DNA of 64,000 bases, taken from NCBI GenBank assembly GCA_036346225.1, contig JARFIW010000170.1:10478501-10542500 (forward strand). Direction: 5' to 3'. The notes under the pieces are model-generated. The model was not told the DNA's origin, ran no database searches, and saw only the letters and a list, made by a program, of their open reading frames with translations. The position numbers and the translations under genes were made by a program. Position 1 is the stretch's first letter. Each line of letters starts with the position of its first letter. Shown here in pieces: positions 10,758 to 22,169 of the stretch. The DNA is from Platerodrilus igneus (lineage: Eukaryota > Arthropoda > Insecta > Coleoptera > Lycidae).

Positions 10758-13681
10758 TTTAGGTTGTAATATTTCTTTTATGGCTTTCCAATGTATTAAT
10801 TAACGTTACCTATAGCTTTTTTACTTAAAAAATAAATTATCTAATATTCTAATGTCTATTGACCCTAAAAATTTATGTTGGTATTTTGGAACTCACTAGA
10901 TTGCCTAAGATTTCAAAAACAGTTGTTATAGTAACGAAATGAAAACAGCCATTTTAGGGTTATTGAAATGCATAGCTTTTGTGCCTAAAATGTTTGGTTA
11001 ATTTAATTTTCTACCAATTTTAAATGTGGTGTACTTTTTTTAACTTGATTTGTGTTAAATGGTTGTATAGTTTGTTTTTTGAACTGCAATTAAAGTATTT
11101 TCCATTAGCGGTGTTTACAGGATAATATAACCTCACATACATGTTTACATCATAGAATTTTGAATGTAAGTATTTTTAAATATAAGTAAACAGCTTATTT
11201 TTCTACCTATTATGAAAGAAAAGTAAAAACTTTTTAAAAAAATGCTATAAAATGCAGTTAAATAATTACTTTATTTTTGAAATATTTCTAACTTATCGCA
11301 ATCAACTTGTTTTTGGATTAATTTTTAAAGCTACCATTTAAATAACACATGTAATGTATCTTTTTATAATTTTGAGTGTCTTTTCATAATCGAAATCATT
11401 AAGTATAATTCACAATTACCTACATCTCGAAATATAGATTTTTCTAATTAACTGAGTTTTTAATGTCTTTTAAAGTGTTATTTTAATCTAATTCTGTCGT
11501 ATTTCTTTCAATAAACATTTTTCTGCTCTGATACAGTTCTAAACGTCTTTCCTTAGTAATTTAAATAGTATATCCTACAAATGCCTTTTTAAAAAACATT
11601 TTGCCTTTAAATACAAATGAACGAAATTATCTAATCATATCTTTTACCTTTCAAAACGCTGTAATAAACTGAATCTCTTTATATCTGCTCCTTTAAACAT
11701 TGTAATAACGAAATCATCGTTAACGTTTCATATTTAAACTCATTTACGATGGCTGTTGATAACTCCCACAACATCGAAAGAATATTCAACAATTTGTAAT
11801 ACTGTTTCTTTATACATGTATCGTAGAATATTTCTTTTGTGTAGCGAGTATGATTTTGTCTTGATTGCATATTTTTTTAGATATATATCAATATTTCAAC
11901 GCACTTTAAGATCTATTAAGCGAGATTTGCCATTCGAATTGGTCGCTCAGCTTTGTAAGTCTAGACGAGACCCATAAAAGGGCCGGTCGCTAAGCATTAT
12001 AAGTCTAGACGAGGTTTGATGGTAAGTTTGTCGTTTTAGCAATTTGTAAATCATTTTTTTAAGAATGATGTTGAAATTTTTCTTTATTAGTTTGGGTGGA
12101 ACTCAAACGACAGCTTTCCATCCCAGTAAATATATGTTTTACAAAATATCTTTCTGTTATTCAACAATTTTATCAGTGAATCGAGTCTTGAATACTCTTA
12201 TCTCTTCACATATCAATTTAAACCTCATTAAATGGCTTAAAATTATCTTTAAAATTGTTCAACCCTACGTACATCTAAAAGCTTTTCATGTTTTACTTCT
12301 TTGATAATGTATCTAATGGTTTTAGCCCTCACCATCGATTAGTTAACTTTAATTGCTTATTCCTTCTCGTGTACAGTATATACCTCATACACGTTCAACT
12401 TACTTACTTTAAATTAGCTATCTTTTTCCTTTTGGTTGACTTTTCCTTGAACTTACCGTTACTTATACATCGCTATATTCTCTACACCCCCTAATATAAC
12501 TCTGTCGTTTCATTTAAATAATCCTCGAACTTTTCCTACAGCATATTATTTGGTTTTTAGTATTTTCCTTACGTCATTTAATTGTGTGGTAATTGTCGTA
12601 ACTTTGGTTGTAATAACTCATTGAATTTTATGATTAGTTTTAGCTGATGTTTAGAGTGGATGCTTTCTTCTTTGGACTCACATAGGAGACGCGCGGCCTA
12701 TGCCATTGTAAGAAATAGTTCATATTCGCAGTTGCAAAAAACTAGGATTGTCTATTCCATGTGTTTTTCCTCTGAATTATTACAGTCGCCCACATTATAA
12801 TATATCATTATTTGTTTCTTTTTCTACTAAATCACCATAACTTATAAACTTTTTTTTTCTCATTGTTTTTTGTTGAACTTCGTGGTGAGGCGCTATCGCT
12901 TCTTATGGATATCTTATTAAATTCTCGGTTGTTTTAGCATATTGGGACAGTGTGTCTGTATTTAACTGCTTATAATTAGGCATCTTTGTGTATTTAGGGC
13001 GTTACCGTTTTAAAACACTACCTTGAAACAGTTGGGTTTTCGTGTGATTGTATCTGTAATGATACTTTTAAGTTGTTGTGTTAACTTTTGTCTGATTTTC
13101 TTATCGTAGTGGATGCACTCGTTAGGAAAATGATCGTACTAGTTCTCTTAAGAGTCTAGTGAATTTTGTTAACGTATGATATACTTTATCTTGTCGGATT
13201 AATATCGCAGGTGGTCCTTCAGACCGATCTGTGTTTAAATAGGGACAATTCTCTACCTTCTCTCGAACGCTTGTCCAAAAACTCTACTTTTTCTTATCCT
13301 ACTGTCTCCGTTTCTGCCTTATCTTTCCTTCGGTGGACCTGTTCTCGTCCCGGAACACCCGTCTGTCACATAAGAGTGATGTTTCCTCACTCCGGGCTAC
13401 TGACTACATTGGTGGTTGAGTAGCGCTTTGCTATCCACCTGCTGACAATGAAGGTATGTATGAGTGTGTGAATGTGTGAGTGCATGAGTATATCTATGTA
13501 CCGATGTACCGTGTGGATGTCGTGTGAGTATATCACCGATATCAATTAACGCCGGGTGCAGGGATGCACCCAAATGCCTTTGCCGGTCCCTCGTACCGTT
13601 TATTGCAAATGGGCCTGCTTCACAGGTCGCTCTTTTTAGAGGGTACGAGAAATTCCCATTTAACGGCTCCACGGAGCCACT

Positions 13682-14032
13682 CAATCGTTATCTTATCTAT
13701 TGTCTTTGATAATAATTTAAGTTAATATCTTTATCTTATTTATTATCTTTGATAATAACCTTAGTTTAATATCGTTATCTTACCGATTACCTTTAATAAT
13801 AATTTTAGCTTAATATCGTTATCTTACCGATTACCTCTAATAATAATTTTAGTTGAATATCGTTATCTTACCGATTATCTTTAGTAATAACTTTAGTGTA
13901 ATATCGCGTTACCTTACCTACTATCTCTAATAATAACTTTAGCTTAATATCGCGTTATCTTACCTAGTATCTCAAATAATAACTAAAGCTCAATATCGTT
14001 ATCTTATCTATTATCTTCGACAATAATTTGAG
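13682..14032. repeat. Minisatellite, ~54-bp unit, about 6-7 copies
   Basis: The unit core ATCGTTATCTTACCGATTA, then CTTTAATAATAATTTTAGCTTAAT, recurs with small changes through the interior of the LARD-like element. It contains no open frame of interest and may be a structural spacer. Confidence 0.75.
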
Positions 14033-14699
14033 ATCTTGTTTTATCTTTTTACCTTCCTAACGTTTGGTATTTATGACTTGACGTGGGAATTATTTTTTTT
14101 TGAAATTAAGTGAAAAAGCTAACCTGATGTAGAAATGTAATTTGTTAGGTTAGCAATGTAAAGATTTAGTAGGGTGGTACTTTTGGTAAATTTGTTGATT
14201 CACAACCATGTCATGGACAAGTTTTGGTGTGTATCGTTATTTAAACCAAAGTACCAGTGACAAAAATTTGCTAGAGTGTAGACTGACTCACTCTTTTGAA
14301 CATTTTTAAATTTGGGCACTTTTTGCCAACAATGATGCAGTTTTGATGCAACGCTCATGTGCGTCTGCACGTAAGAAACTTTAATGTTAGTTTTGGTTTA
14401 GTGTATAGGTTAGGCGACTTGTCTCATTTGTTTTACTTTAAGTGGTGTTTCATGCTCTCCGACAAATTTGTGCTGTCGATTATTAATGTGGTCAAAGACA
14501 ATGGGGCTACATATTCCGTTTCCTGGTACTTTGGAAGACGTGTTATCGGTTGAAAAAACCAGGTGGCGCCTTAAATAAACATTTTGTAGGTTTTAAGTTA
14601 GGATTTACGTAGGGTAACTAGGATTTAGATTTTAAGATGTTACTGTGCTAACAGTCTTTTTCCTTGTTTAAGTTTTTTCTTTTATGGCTATGTCGCGAT

Positions 14700-15416
14700 T
14701 GTTACGTGCCAAATTTGGCACTAGACTTTGTTAGTTTTAGTTTTAGTTTTAGTTTTAGTTTTAGTTTTAGTTTTAGTTTTAGTTTTGATGTGCGGGAATT
14801 TCGCGCCATAGATTTGAAAGACTTGGTGCGTGTATTTCCGTCACGTCAGAAGTGCATTGGACGAACTTCGCGTCGACGCGTGTAGGGAAAGAAAAAGTGG
14901 GAAAGTTTTCGAGAGACGCTGAGGAAACGAGGTTTTTGGCCTTTGAACTTCAACTAGAGTGGTCGTGTCTGGTATCGTATCTTATCTCTAGTATGTAGAT
15001 TTCCTTTTTGCTTATCTTTTTTATCGTTCCTTATAACCTGTTCCTGTCATTACCGCTACATAGGTAGAAGATAAATCTGGATACAACCTGGGAGCAGCCC
15101 ACACCCCGCAGTCGCTAGCCGGAGCAATCCCGGAGGTCGCAGCCCCCATCTGTAAATAATCCGGAAGGGAACTACGAGCAACCCGGAAGGACATGATTTG
15201 GTAGGAAGCTGTACCTATTCATGTGAGTACCTCGCTTTAATAACATATTGTATGAATTTGATATATTTCGTCATTACGTGTAATAATTTGCATATTGTGT
15301 GACGTCATTGACAGATGGGCGCACTAAAATCTGTATTATAGATTAGCGTTACCAACTGCCGTTGCGTCGCATATACCGCGTCGACGGTTATGTAAGAGAA
15401 ACCCGTAAATGTAAGA
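14700..15416 (+). repeat. 3' LTR of the LARD-like element (family W)
   Basis: A 717-bp partner of the 5' LTR. The length difference is mostly a TTTTAG microsatellite at about 14731-14786 (roughly nine units against one). A low-complexity serine/phenylalanine open frame across it is an artefact of the hexamer. Confidence 0.8.
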
Positions 15417-15420
15417 AATC

Positions 15421-17150
15421 ATAGGATAAAAGAGCTATAATAGATTATGTTGTCGAGTCTTGACCACCATGCATACATAGCATAATTGCACCGGTAAGAA
15501 TGTTTTAGAAAAAGTAAAAAGTATTCATGCAACTTACTCTTTTACAATTTTTCAGATGTTACTAAAGAAAATTTTGTATTTATTTCTAAAATGCAGAGAA
15601 AATTGAAACTATGCCAATAACGACCTGTTATTAATTTTAGATAAGAACCTTCTTCCAAACTTGAATGCAAAACTTGTGCTAGATGGAGGATCTGTATTAT
15701 GAATGAGCAACCAAATGTGGTTTGATGAATGGAAGTCAGATTTTAAATAGTGAAAGAACGCGGAGTAAAGCGTGTTGCCTACGAATTTAACATTGAAGCG
15801 CTCATTTACTATTCTTCAGAAAAATTTAGTAGTAACAAATAATATTCTTGTCCATTGTAGGCTATCTTATACTTAACGGTTTTTTTATCTTCAGAAACAG
15901 AATAATTTTCAAAAAGATATGTAGATTTTGTTAAAAAGGCTTAGAGATGTTTTTTTAGAATTTATTCAATGACTCTGAAAATTCTACAGAGTCGTGAAAG
16001 AAAATAGCAGCACTGACCTAACATATTGCACTTATCCCTGTATCCGGGCAGGGGATCGTTATCGCATGAGCTGTCAACATATAGTACAGAACTGTATCAA
16101 AAGATACAACTTTTATCGAGTTAAAATCTGAAGAATGATAAAGCATTTTTTAACTTTCCGTAAACTATTCAATTAAAAATAGAAGGGTTTGAATAATTCA
16201 TTACCAAGAACAAGTAAAGCAGTTCTCTTGCTTCCAAGCAAAAACTTTTTTATGCAAGCAATGTCTTCAGAAGAGCTCCTTAAAGAACTTTATAATTTTA
16301 CTAAAAGTGAAGAAAATTGCGGCAAAGCCAATGCTTTTAATGCACATGAAAGACGTCTTTTCAAGATTTTATGGTACATTCAAAATGTTCTCCATGCATG
16401 TATTACGTTTCGAATTCAAACGGTTTCCTCCAAAGGGTAATTGTGCGTAAAATATTCTAAATTCTCGACTACGTCTAATTGCGTACAAAACAAATGCAAA
16501 TGAAGTAATTTCCCTAGAATTATACGACGGCGCTCGTTGAAAGCGCTGAACCTTTTCCTCATATTAATTATTAACACGACTTTTCAATCTAACTTATAAC
16601 CGCATAAACCTTTAAACACGTCCACTATTCTCCCCTTCCAACTCTTAAAGCGACCCTTAATTAAACATTCCTTTGAGTAGTTTATAATAAAGAAAATTTT
16701 ACTGGTTTATAAATCAAAATCAAGCCATATTTTGGCTTAAATGTTTAGAAAACACTTACCACAGACGTTTTGATTTACGAAAAATACGCGCTGGTCTTCC
16801 GCACTAAATTAACAAAACCGACACTGCCAAGGAACGGTTACAAATGAGACGTCGCGATGGAATCAGTTGTATTGACGGAAATCCAGTATTTCCACTTTGT
16901 AGCGCGCCATCTGTATAAATTTTCCACATTTAACAGCGCGGAAACAAACCGTGTGTTAAACATCAATAGTTCATATAGCAATTTTAACTATGAATCCATA
17001 TGAATTTATTTAATGGGACAAAACTATTAATAAATAAATCTGACAGAGTTTTTGATAATATTTGAATAGGTAAAATATTGCGAAAAGGAATTAGCTAGAA
17101 GTATAAGAAAATAAACGAGTACAGGTAAAAGCCCACCTTCATTCATTATA
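15421..17150. other. Gene-free stretch
   Basis: AT-rich. The longest open frame, 16189-16440 plus (83 codons, contains SSEELLKELYNFTKSEEN), has no motif I recognise and no splice or promoter context I can support. No structured repeat seen. Confidence 0.4.
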
Positions 17151-17156
17151 GAAGTT

Positions 17157-17510
17157 TTGCAGAAGAGTTTGTTTTGTGGAGCCACTGTTTATTACATGTA
17201 CAACCGTTTCTTAAAAACCGGAGTTCTACCAACGTACTGGAAAGTAGTACATGTGATACTAATTTTTAAATCTAGTTCCAAAAGCGACGTCAAAATTATA
17301 CATCAGTGTTCATTCTTAATATCGCGGGTAAAATTTTCCACGGATAAATTATTTTTTCTCTTAAAAATAGAATATCAACGTTTCAACAAAGTTTTTGGCG
17401 AGACCGATCGGCAGGTCCCCGTAAGCACATGTACAGAACGTGCTGTGCACTTGAGCAGTGTATCCAAGGGCTGCAGATAGCCTCGTGACCACGGTACGTG
17501 ATTCGCTTTC
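17157..17510 (+). pseudogene. LINE RT fragment, first copy of a tandem duplication
   Basis: An open frame 17157-17480 begins with a piece of non-LTR reverse transcriptase: RFLKTGVLPTYWKVVHVIL then IFKSSSKSDVK, the RT domain 1-2 region in which the family reads WK...V.PIFKSGSKSD.NYRPIS. It then runs into non-conserved sequence (GETDRQVPVSTCTE) that is also found after the second copy. The same two blocks occur again, split by the foldback element, at 17540-17585 plus 22170-22345. Truncated at both ends and non-functional. Confidence 0.65.
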
Positions 17511-17539
17511 ATAATTTAATTTAAGATTATTCCTAATAC

Positions 17540-17585
17540 GTGAAGTTGCACCAACATGGAAAGTAGCACATGTGATACTTACTTT
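17540..17585 (+). pseudogene. LINE RT fragment, second copy, left half (split by insertion)
   Basis: The sequence around 17549-17579 repeats the PTYWKVVHVIL-coding block of 17229-17262 with a few changes. It stops at TACTTT (17580-17585) and continues on the other side of the 4.58-kb insertion at 22170, where the same TACTTT is followed by the next codons of the same motif. Confidence 0.7.
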
Positions 17586-18475
17586 AGTAGGGGATAATTG
17601 ACAATCCTGGGATCTCATTTCCACCAGCATCCTGATTTCCACACACATCTGGACCAAATAGTTATCTTCGGCTAGCCATTTCATCTTTCGAGATAAATAT
17701 ATCTTGTTTGGTGTCAATTAATAATACATTTTTCTCAGCTACCTGAATTTCTAAAAAAAATTTAAATACCATCACTCCCTAAGGCGGTATTTTAAGAATT
17801 TTTACCGGTAACATTTTGCACCAAATAGTTTTCTTCAACTAACCATTTCATCTTTCGCCATAAATATATCTTGTTTGGTATTAGTTAATATTACATTTTT
17901 CTCAGCTACCTGAATTTCTAGAATTTTTTTAGATAGCATCACCCCGCAGGGAGCTAAGATTTTTTACCAGCAGCGATTTCTGACCGTCTTTATAAATTTT
18001 TTAGTCATGCGGTACTTCAGAATAGTCTAAAATTTTACGCAGAATTCGAATCTGCAAACAGATATAAAATCCGCCCACCCCTTACCGTTTTACACACATA
18101 CTCTTTAGCGAGCTTATAAAAGATTATTTTTGTTTCTTTCGCGATAAACATATCTTGTTTGGTGTCAATTAACATCAGATTTTTCTCAGCTACCTGAATT
18201 TTTAGTAATTTTTCAGATTGCATTATCCCGTAGTAGATGAAACTCAAGAATCCTGGGACCACATTTCTTCCAGCATATACATTTCCTCACACATTCTGGA
18301 CTAAATAGTTTCTTCGACTAACCATTTTATCTTTCGAGATAAATGTACCTTGTTTGGTTTCAACTAATATTAGATGTTTTCAGCTACTTGAATTTCTAGG
18401 AATTTTTCAGATTGCATCATCCCCAGGGAGCTACCCCAATTTTAAGATTATTTTTACCAGCGGCGATTTCTAATC
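17586..18475 (+). repeat. Left terminal inverted repeat with tandem subunits
   Basis: The subunit carries TTTCATCTTTCGAGATAAA, then TATATCTTGTTTGGTGTCAA, a TTTTCTCAGCTACCTGAATT block and a TCACTCCCTAAGG or CATCACCCCGCAGGGAGCTA stretch. Copies of the TATCTTGTTTGGT anchor lie at about 17700, 17868, 18152 and 18347. The first two subunits match the right TIR in inverse orientation; the inner two have no right-hand counterpart. Confidence 0.8.
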
Positions 18476-18719
18476 ACCTCTCCTTTATAACATCTATAAT
18501 CCTTTAACCAAACGCTTAGAGGTATTAACACAAAGAAATTAAGCACACAAAAGTATAATAATTTATTTTATCCAACATGTATCCAACATATGTCAGCCAT
18601 TTCCAACATATGTCTAACATTCGAACTAAATCCGACCTAGGTTGGATTAAATCCGATCTAAGTAGAATTTTCATCCGACCTAGGCCGGAGGCAATTTTAC
18701 CCTATAAGGCAATTTCACC

Positions 18720-19660
18720 CTAACCTAATATCCTACATACGGTGGACTACACACACCAACTACAGAACCATTTTGTGACAATATAATGTTGGATAAAATT
18801 TGCGACCTTTCTGACGCCGAGCAAACATCTGCAAACAAAAGGATGTTTATCCTAAAAAAAAGAAATTTGTGGTGCATTTAACAGCTACCTACGAATAAAG
18901 TTTCACCGATTTGTTTATTTTATGCGCCGATGGACTGACTTAGATACATCCGGGTTCTACAAGCTGTATGCATTTGTGGTTAGTAAGAAAGACTCTTTTA
19001 ATTATGTAGGCGCCCTTTCAGAAAAGGTTATTCTAAAAACGTATTCATCAAAATGGCAGATAACAAAGTCGAACTAAGGAATGCGAGTTTCGTAACCTTG
19101 GCTTATACCGCACGCAAAGAGGTTCCGCTAAACATTGTATATTTCCCTTGAAAGAACCTTTCGGATCATTTAAAACCAAGGGTCCTACAACCTATAACGA
19201 CCATATATTTTCAAAAGTGGTGGATATGCAACTACGCAGCAGTGAGTGGGAAAATAAGGATTCCCTCCAATATAGACAAGAAGAAGTCGATCAAGCTGAC
19301 AAGATACGTATGCAGAATATAGTGGGAGAGCCGCGATTAAAAGATTGTCACATGCTGCAAGAATTACACGAAGGAATGGATCTGGTTGTCGGTGGAATCA
19401 AAGACTTTATTTATAGAATCAAAGACTATATATATAGAAACAAACTTCGGTACATTTTACAATTCGAAAACCTAGACGGTCTCTATGTATCAAACTATTG
19501 GTTAGAAAAAGAGATAGAGGACTTGAATGTCAATTTAAATTTTAAGCTGCAAATAAAATTAGATAAAATTAAAACCACTCCAAACAAACATAAAAATAGA
19601 CTGTCTTCTGTGTATAACTTTGTCTCCATGCTTGGTATTAAATATTTTTAAATTTTGTTA
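18720..19660 (+). pseudogene. Replication-initiator-like gene, copy 1 (internally deleted)
   Basis: This is the first of two tandem copies. It starts with a short N-terminal segment equivalent to TPFTEPFWDNIML (18740-18900), then jumps at about 18917 to the C-terminal third (FVVSKKDSFNYVG at about 18976-19014, MADNKVELRNASFVTLAYTA at 19053-19112). After a frameshift near 19148 it stays open to 19651 (167 codons), ending FVSMLGIKYF. The last segment has repeated IKDYIYR-type motifs and a Lys-rich end and is the only place where the true C-terminus is kept. Comparison with copy 2 shows that about 1.4 kb of the middle was deleted. I do not recognise the C-terminal region. Confidence 0.55.
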
Positions 19661-19797
19661 CGTATAATGACAGAATAAAAATTTTAAAATAGTATTACAT
19701 TGCTCTTTATTTACAAAAGGCTCGGACGTCACCACAACCTTGGAAAAATAGCCGAACTAGGTAACCGAGCGCATAAAAAACTGGTGATTTTACCTAT

Positions 19798-21790
19798 ATG
19801 ATTGGTGGACTATACACACCATTTACAGAACCATTTTGGGACAATATAATGTTGGTTAAAATTTGCGACCTTTTTAACGCCGAGCAAACATCTGCAAACA
19901 AAAGGATGTTTATCCTAAAAAATGAATTTGTGGTGAATTTAACAGCCATCTACGAAGAAAGTTCGACCGATTTGTTTCCGTTAGGCATGGTGTTAAAGCT
20001 AAACTTCCGTTTTTCTCTGGAAGGCACTAACAAGATGGGCCAGAGAGTAAAAGAAATTATCGGAAAAGAAAACTCGAAAGCAGTAATAAATAATTCCAAA
20101 ATCTTATATGTGTCCTGTACAAAGTGGAACTAGCAGATTTTAAGTTGGAAACTTTATTAGAAGAACTACCAGATATATTAGACGAACTCAAAAAAGATCA
20201 TTACTATCTTTTTGACATGGATGTAACCCAAGATTTTGCTGGCATATTTAACAAGATGTAGATATGTAATTATTTAACTACAAACCATAACTTTTGCTAC
20301 AAGGACGAATACGAAGAAAACTGCAATATTATAGTTGACTACGATAAAACTGTGGGAATCGATTGTTTAACATGGCTAACAACCAATGCAAGAATTAAGA
20401 TATACAACAAATTTGTGTGTCAGATAACAAGTCCTGGTGTTAATAAACAACTTGAAAGTCATACACTAGATTTTTACGTTGTCCAGATGCACGTTTAAGG
20501 GAAATATTCGCGTCTACTTTGGCCAAAGAACGTGATATTACGCGATTGGAAGCGACAATATACAACTGTACGATTGCAAACCATGTCAGTGCGGAACAGG
20601 TGTATAATCCCTTAAAAGACAGTTTAACCTTATTGGAAGATAGTAAGTTATACTTCCTAAAGGCGCTAATGTACTCGGTACCGCTTGCCAAAATATGGAG
20701 TAAGCTATCGGACAAGCTACAAAATAGCTGCTGTTTAGTGTATAGTTACCTACTACAGTACGTGTATTGGAGGAATAGCAATACAAAGAAATTGACTGGC
20801 TTGCAAATTAAGTTGTCCGAAAAACCAGAGGAAAGGGAAAAATTGATAAAGTATGCGGTCTCGGCTTTTAGTTTTAACTATTTACCTGTAAATTATTTGA
20901 AGATAGTAGAGAAGGAAGACAGCCGAGATAAAATAGAAATCTTACACAAGTGCTGCATTAAAGCAGGTAGTACACATTTTACACAATCTGCAACACCATA
21001 TTCTACAATTCGAAAAGAAATAGTCATTTCGGAATTGGGGTTGATTAACATGTGCCCAGAGGTTGTACGACAACGCGTAAATATCGGTAGTAAACTCTAT
21101 CCGTTTACGCTAAAGAAAATTGCCCCATTATGCATGCCATATGCTGTAAGTAGAAGAAAAAGACATCTGGAATTAGAGGAAATGGGTGCAAAAAGGCGAA
21201 AGTTAGACTACATGGAAAACAAAGCAACAATACGCGAACAATACAATGATGTGTTAGATAAAGAACATCTTATTAGAGAAAATGAGAAGGAATTAAAAAA
21301 TCATTTTATGTGCCGATGGACCGACATCCGCCTTTTACATTTGTGGTTAGTAAGAAAGACTCTTTTAGTTATGTAGGCGTCTTTGCGAAAAAGGATGGTA
21401 CTAAATCCGTATATTTTTTAAAAAGTTTTTCTAAAAACGTATTTATCAAAATTGCAGATAACATAGACTAACTAAGGAATGCGGGTTTCGTAACCTTGGC
21501 GTATACCGCGCGCAAAGGGGTTCCGCTAAACATTGAATATTTGCCTATTAAAGAACCTTTCGGATCATTTAAAATCGAAGATCTTACAACATATAACGAC
21601 CATACATTCCCAAAAGTGGTGGACTACGCAACAGTGAGTGGGAGAATAAGGTTTCCCTCCAATACCACAAGAAGAAGTCGATCAAGCTAACAAGATACGT
21701 ATGCAGGATATAGTGGGAGGGTCGCTATTAAAAGATTGTCACAAGCTGCAAGAATAACACGAAGGAATGAATCTGGTAGTCGGTAGAATT
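19798..21790 (+). pseudogene. Replication-initiator-like gene, copy 2 (nearly complete N-terminal and central parts)
   Basis: Open from ATG 19798 (MIGGLYTPFTEPF) to 20133, then after a one-base shift near 20128, an in-frame TAG at 20259-20261 and another shift near 20472 it continues as the 285-codon frame 20519-21376 and further to about 21690. The central part shows DMDVTQDFAGIF (20215-20250), TTNARIKIYNK (20380-20412) and DITRLEATIYN (20533-20566). That D.D.T.DF / R.K.YNK / RLE order resembles Rep_trans-type rolling-circle replication initiators of plasmids and phages (family knowledge; assignment is inference). A basic stretch SRRKRHLELEEMGAKRRK lies at 21150-21207. The C-terminal third is truncated by the right TIR. 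An intact version would be roughly 700 residues. No HUH, DDE or polymerase motif is visible. Confidence 0.5.
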
Positions 21791-21829
21791 AAAGACTAAA
21801 TATTATCTAAATACTATCTAAAAAATTTC

Positions 21830-22169
21830 TAGAAATTTAGGTAGCTGAGAAAAATTTAATATTAAGTGACACCAAACAAGATATATTTATCGCGATAGAT
21901 GAAATGGTTAGTTGAAGAAAACTATTTGGTTCAGAGCGTTACTGGTGAAAAGTCTTAAAATTTGTGTACTGCCTTAGGGAGTTATGCTATTTAAAAAAAA
22001 ATAGAAATTCAGGTAGCTGAGAAAAATGTAATATTAATTGACACCAAACAAGATATATTTATCTCAAAGGATGAAATAGCTAGCCAACGAAAACTACTTA
22101 GTCCAGGTGTGTGTGGAAATGAGAATGCTGGTGGAAACAAGATCCCAGGATTGTTAATTATCCCCTACT
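21830..22169 (-). repeat. Right terminal inverted repeat
   Basis: The reverse complement aligns with 17586-17945 through two subunits, including the GGGGATAATT start, ATCCTGGGATCT, CACCAGCAT and both TTGTTTGGTGTCA anchors. It has half as many subunits as the left arm. Confidence 0.8.

Larger units (their letters stand above)
10062..15416 (+). mobile_element. LTR retrotransposon derivative without coding capacity (LARD-like), TSD AATC
   Basis: Two direct repeats (10062-10737 and 14700-15416) start TGTTACGTGCC and end TGTAAGA. The outer flanks are AATC at 10058-10061 and AATC at 15417-15420, a 4-bp target-site duplication, so they are the two LTRs of one 5.36-kb insertion. Two bases after the 5' LTR a primer-binding-site-like TGGCGAC begins at 10740. 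The 4-kb interior has no recognisable gag or pol motif, is T-rich and holds a ~54-bp minisatellite, and no clear polypurine tract precedes the 3' LTR. By eye the LTRs differ at roughly 25 positions plus a hexamer expansion, about 3.5-4 percent. It would need proteins from another element to move. Confidence 0.8.
17586..22169 (+). mobile_element. Foldback-type DNA element, AG...CT ends, TSD TACTTT, unknown family
   Basis: A 4584-bp insertion bounded by TACTTT at 17580-17585 and 22170-22175. The outer ends are inverted repeats beginning AGTAGGGGATAATT (left) and ending AATTATCCCCTACT (right). The inverted repeats run for at least 340 bp and are built from ~168-170-bp tandem subunits, two on the right and about four on the left. 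Removing the insertion and one TACTTT restores a LINE reading segment, which independently confirms the ends. The interior (about 18735-21790) holds two broken head-to-tail copies of one gene of unrecognised family. Six-bp TSDs with AG-starting TIRs are published traits of Polintons/Mavericks, but no Polinton gene (PolB, integrase, ATPase, capsid) is visible. TIRs made of tandem units recall foldback elements. Family unresolved. Confidence 0.75.

Noticed and set aside
13397..13684. Overlapping frames on both strands in the GC-richer patch of the LARD interior
   Set aside because: Opposed frames of similar length, His/Thr low complexity from GT-rich DNA, and no gag or pol motif.
14731..14786. 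TTTTAG repeats as interstitial telomere
   Set aside because: Insect telomere is typically TTAGG; the run is confined to one LTR and explained by expansion of a unit present once in the partner LTR.
14664..14885. Ser/Phe-repeat protein frame
   Set aside because: Direct translation of the TTTTAG hexamer expansion within an LTR.
16189..16440. 83-codon frame with SSEELLKELYNF as a host exon
   Set aside because: No flanking splice sites or homologous motif that I can support; left as unassigned.
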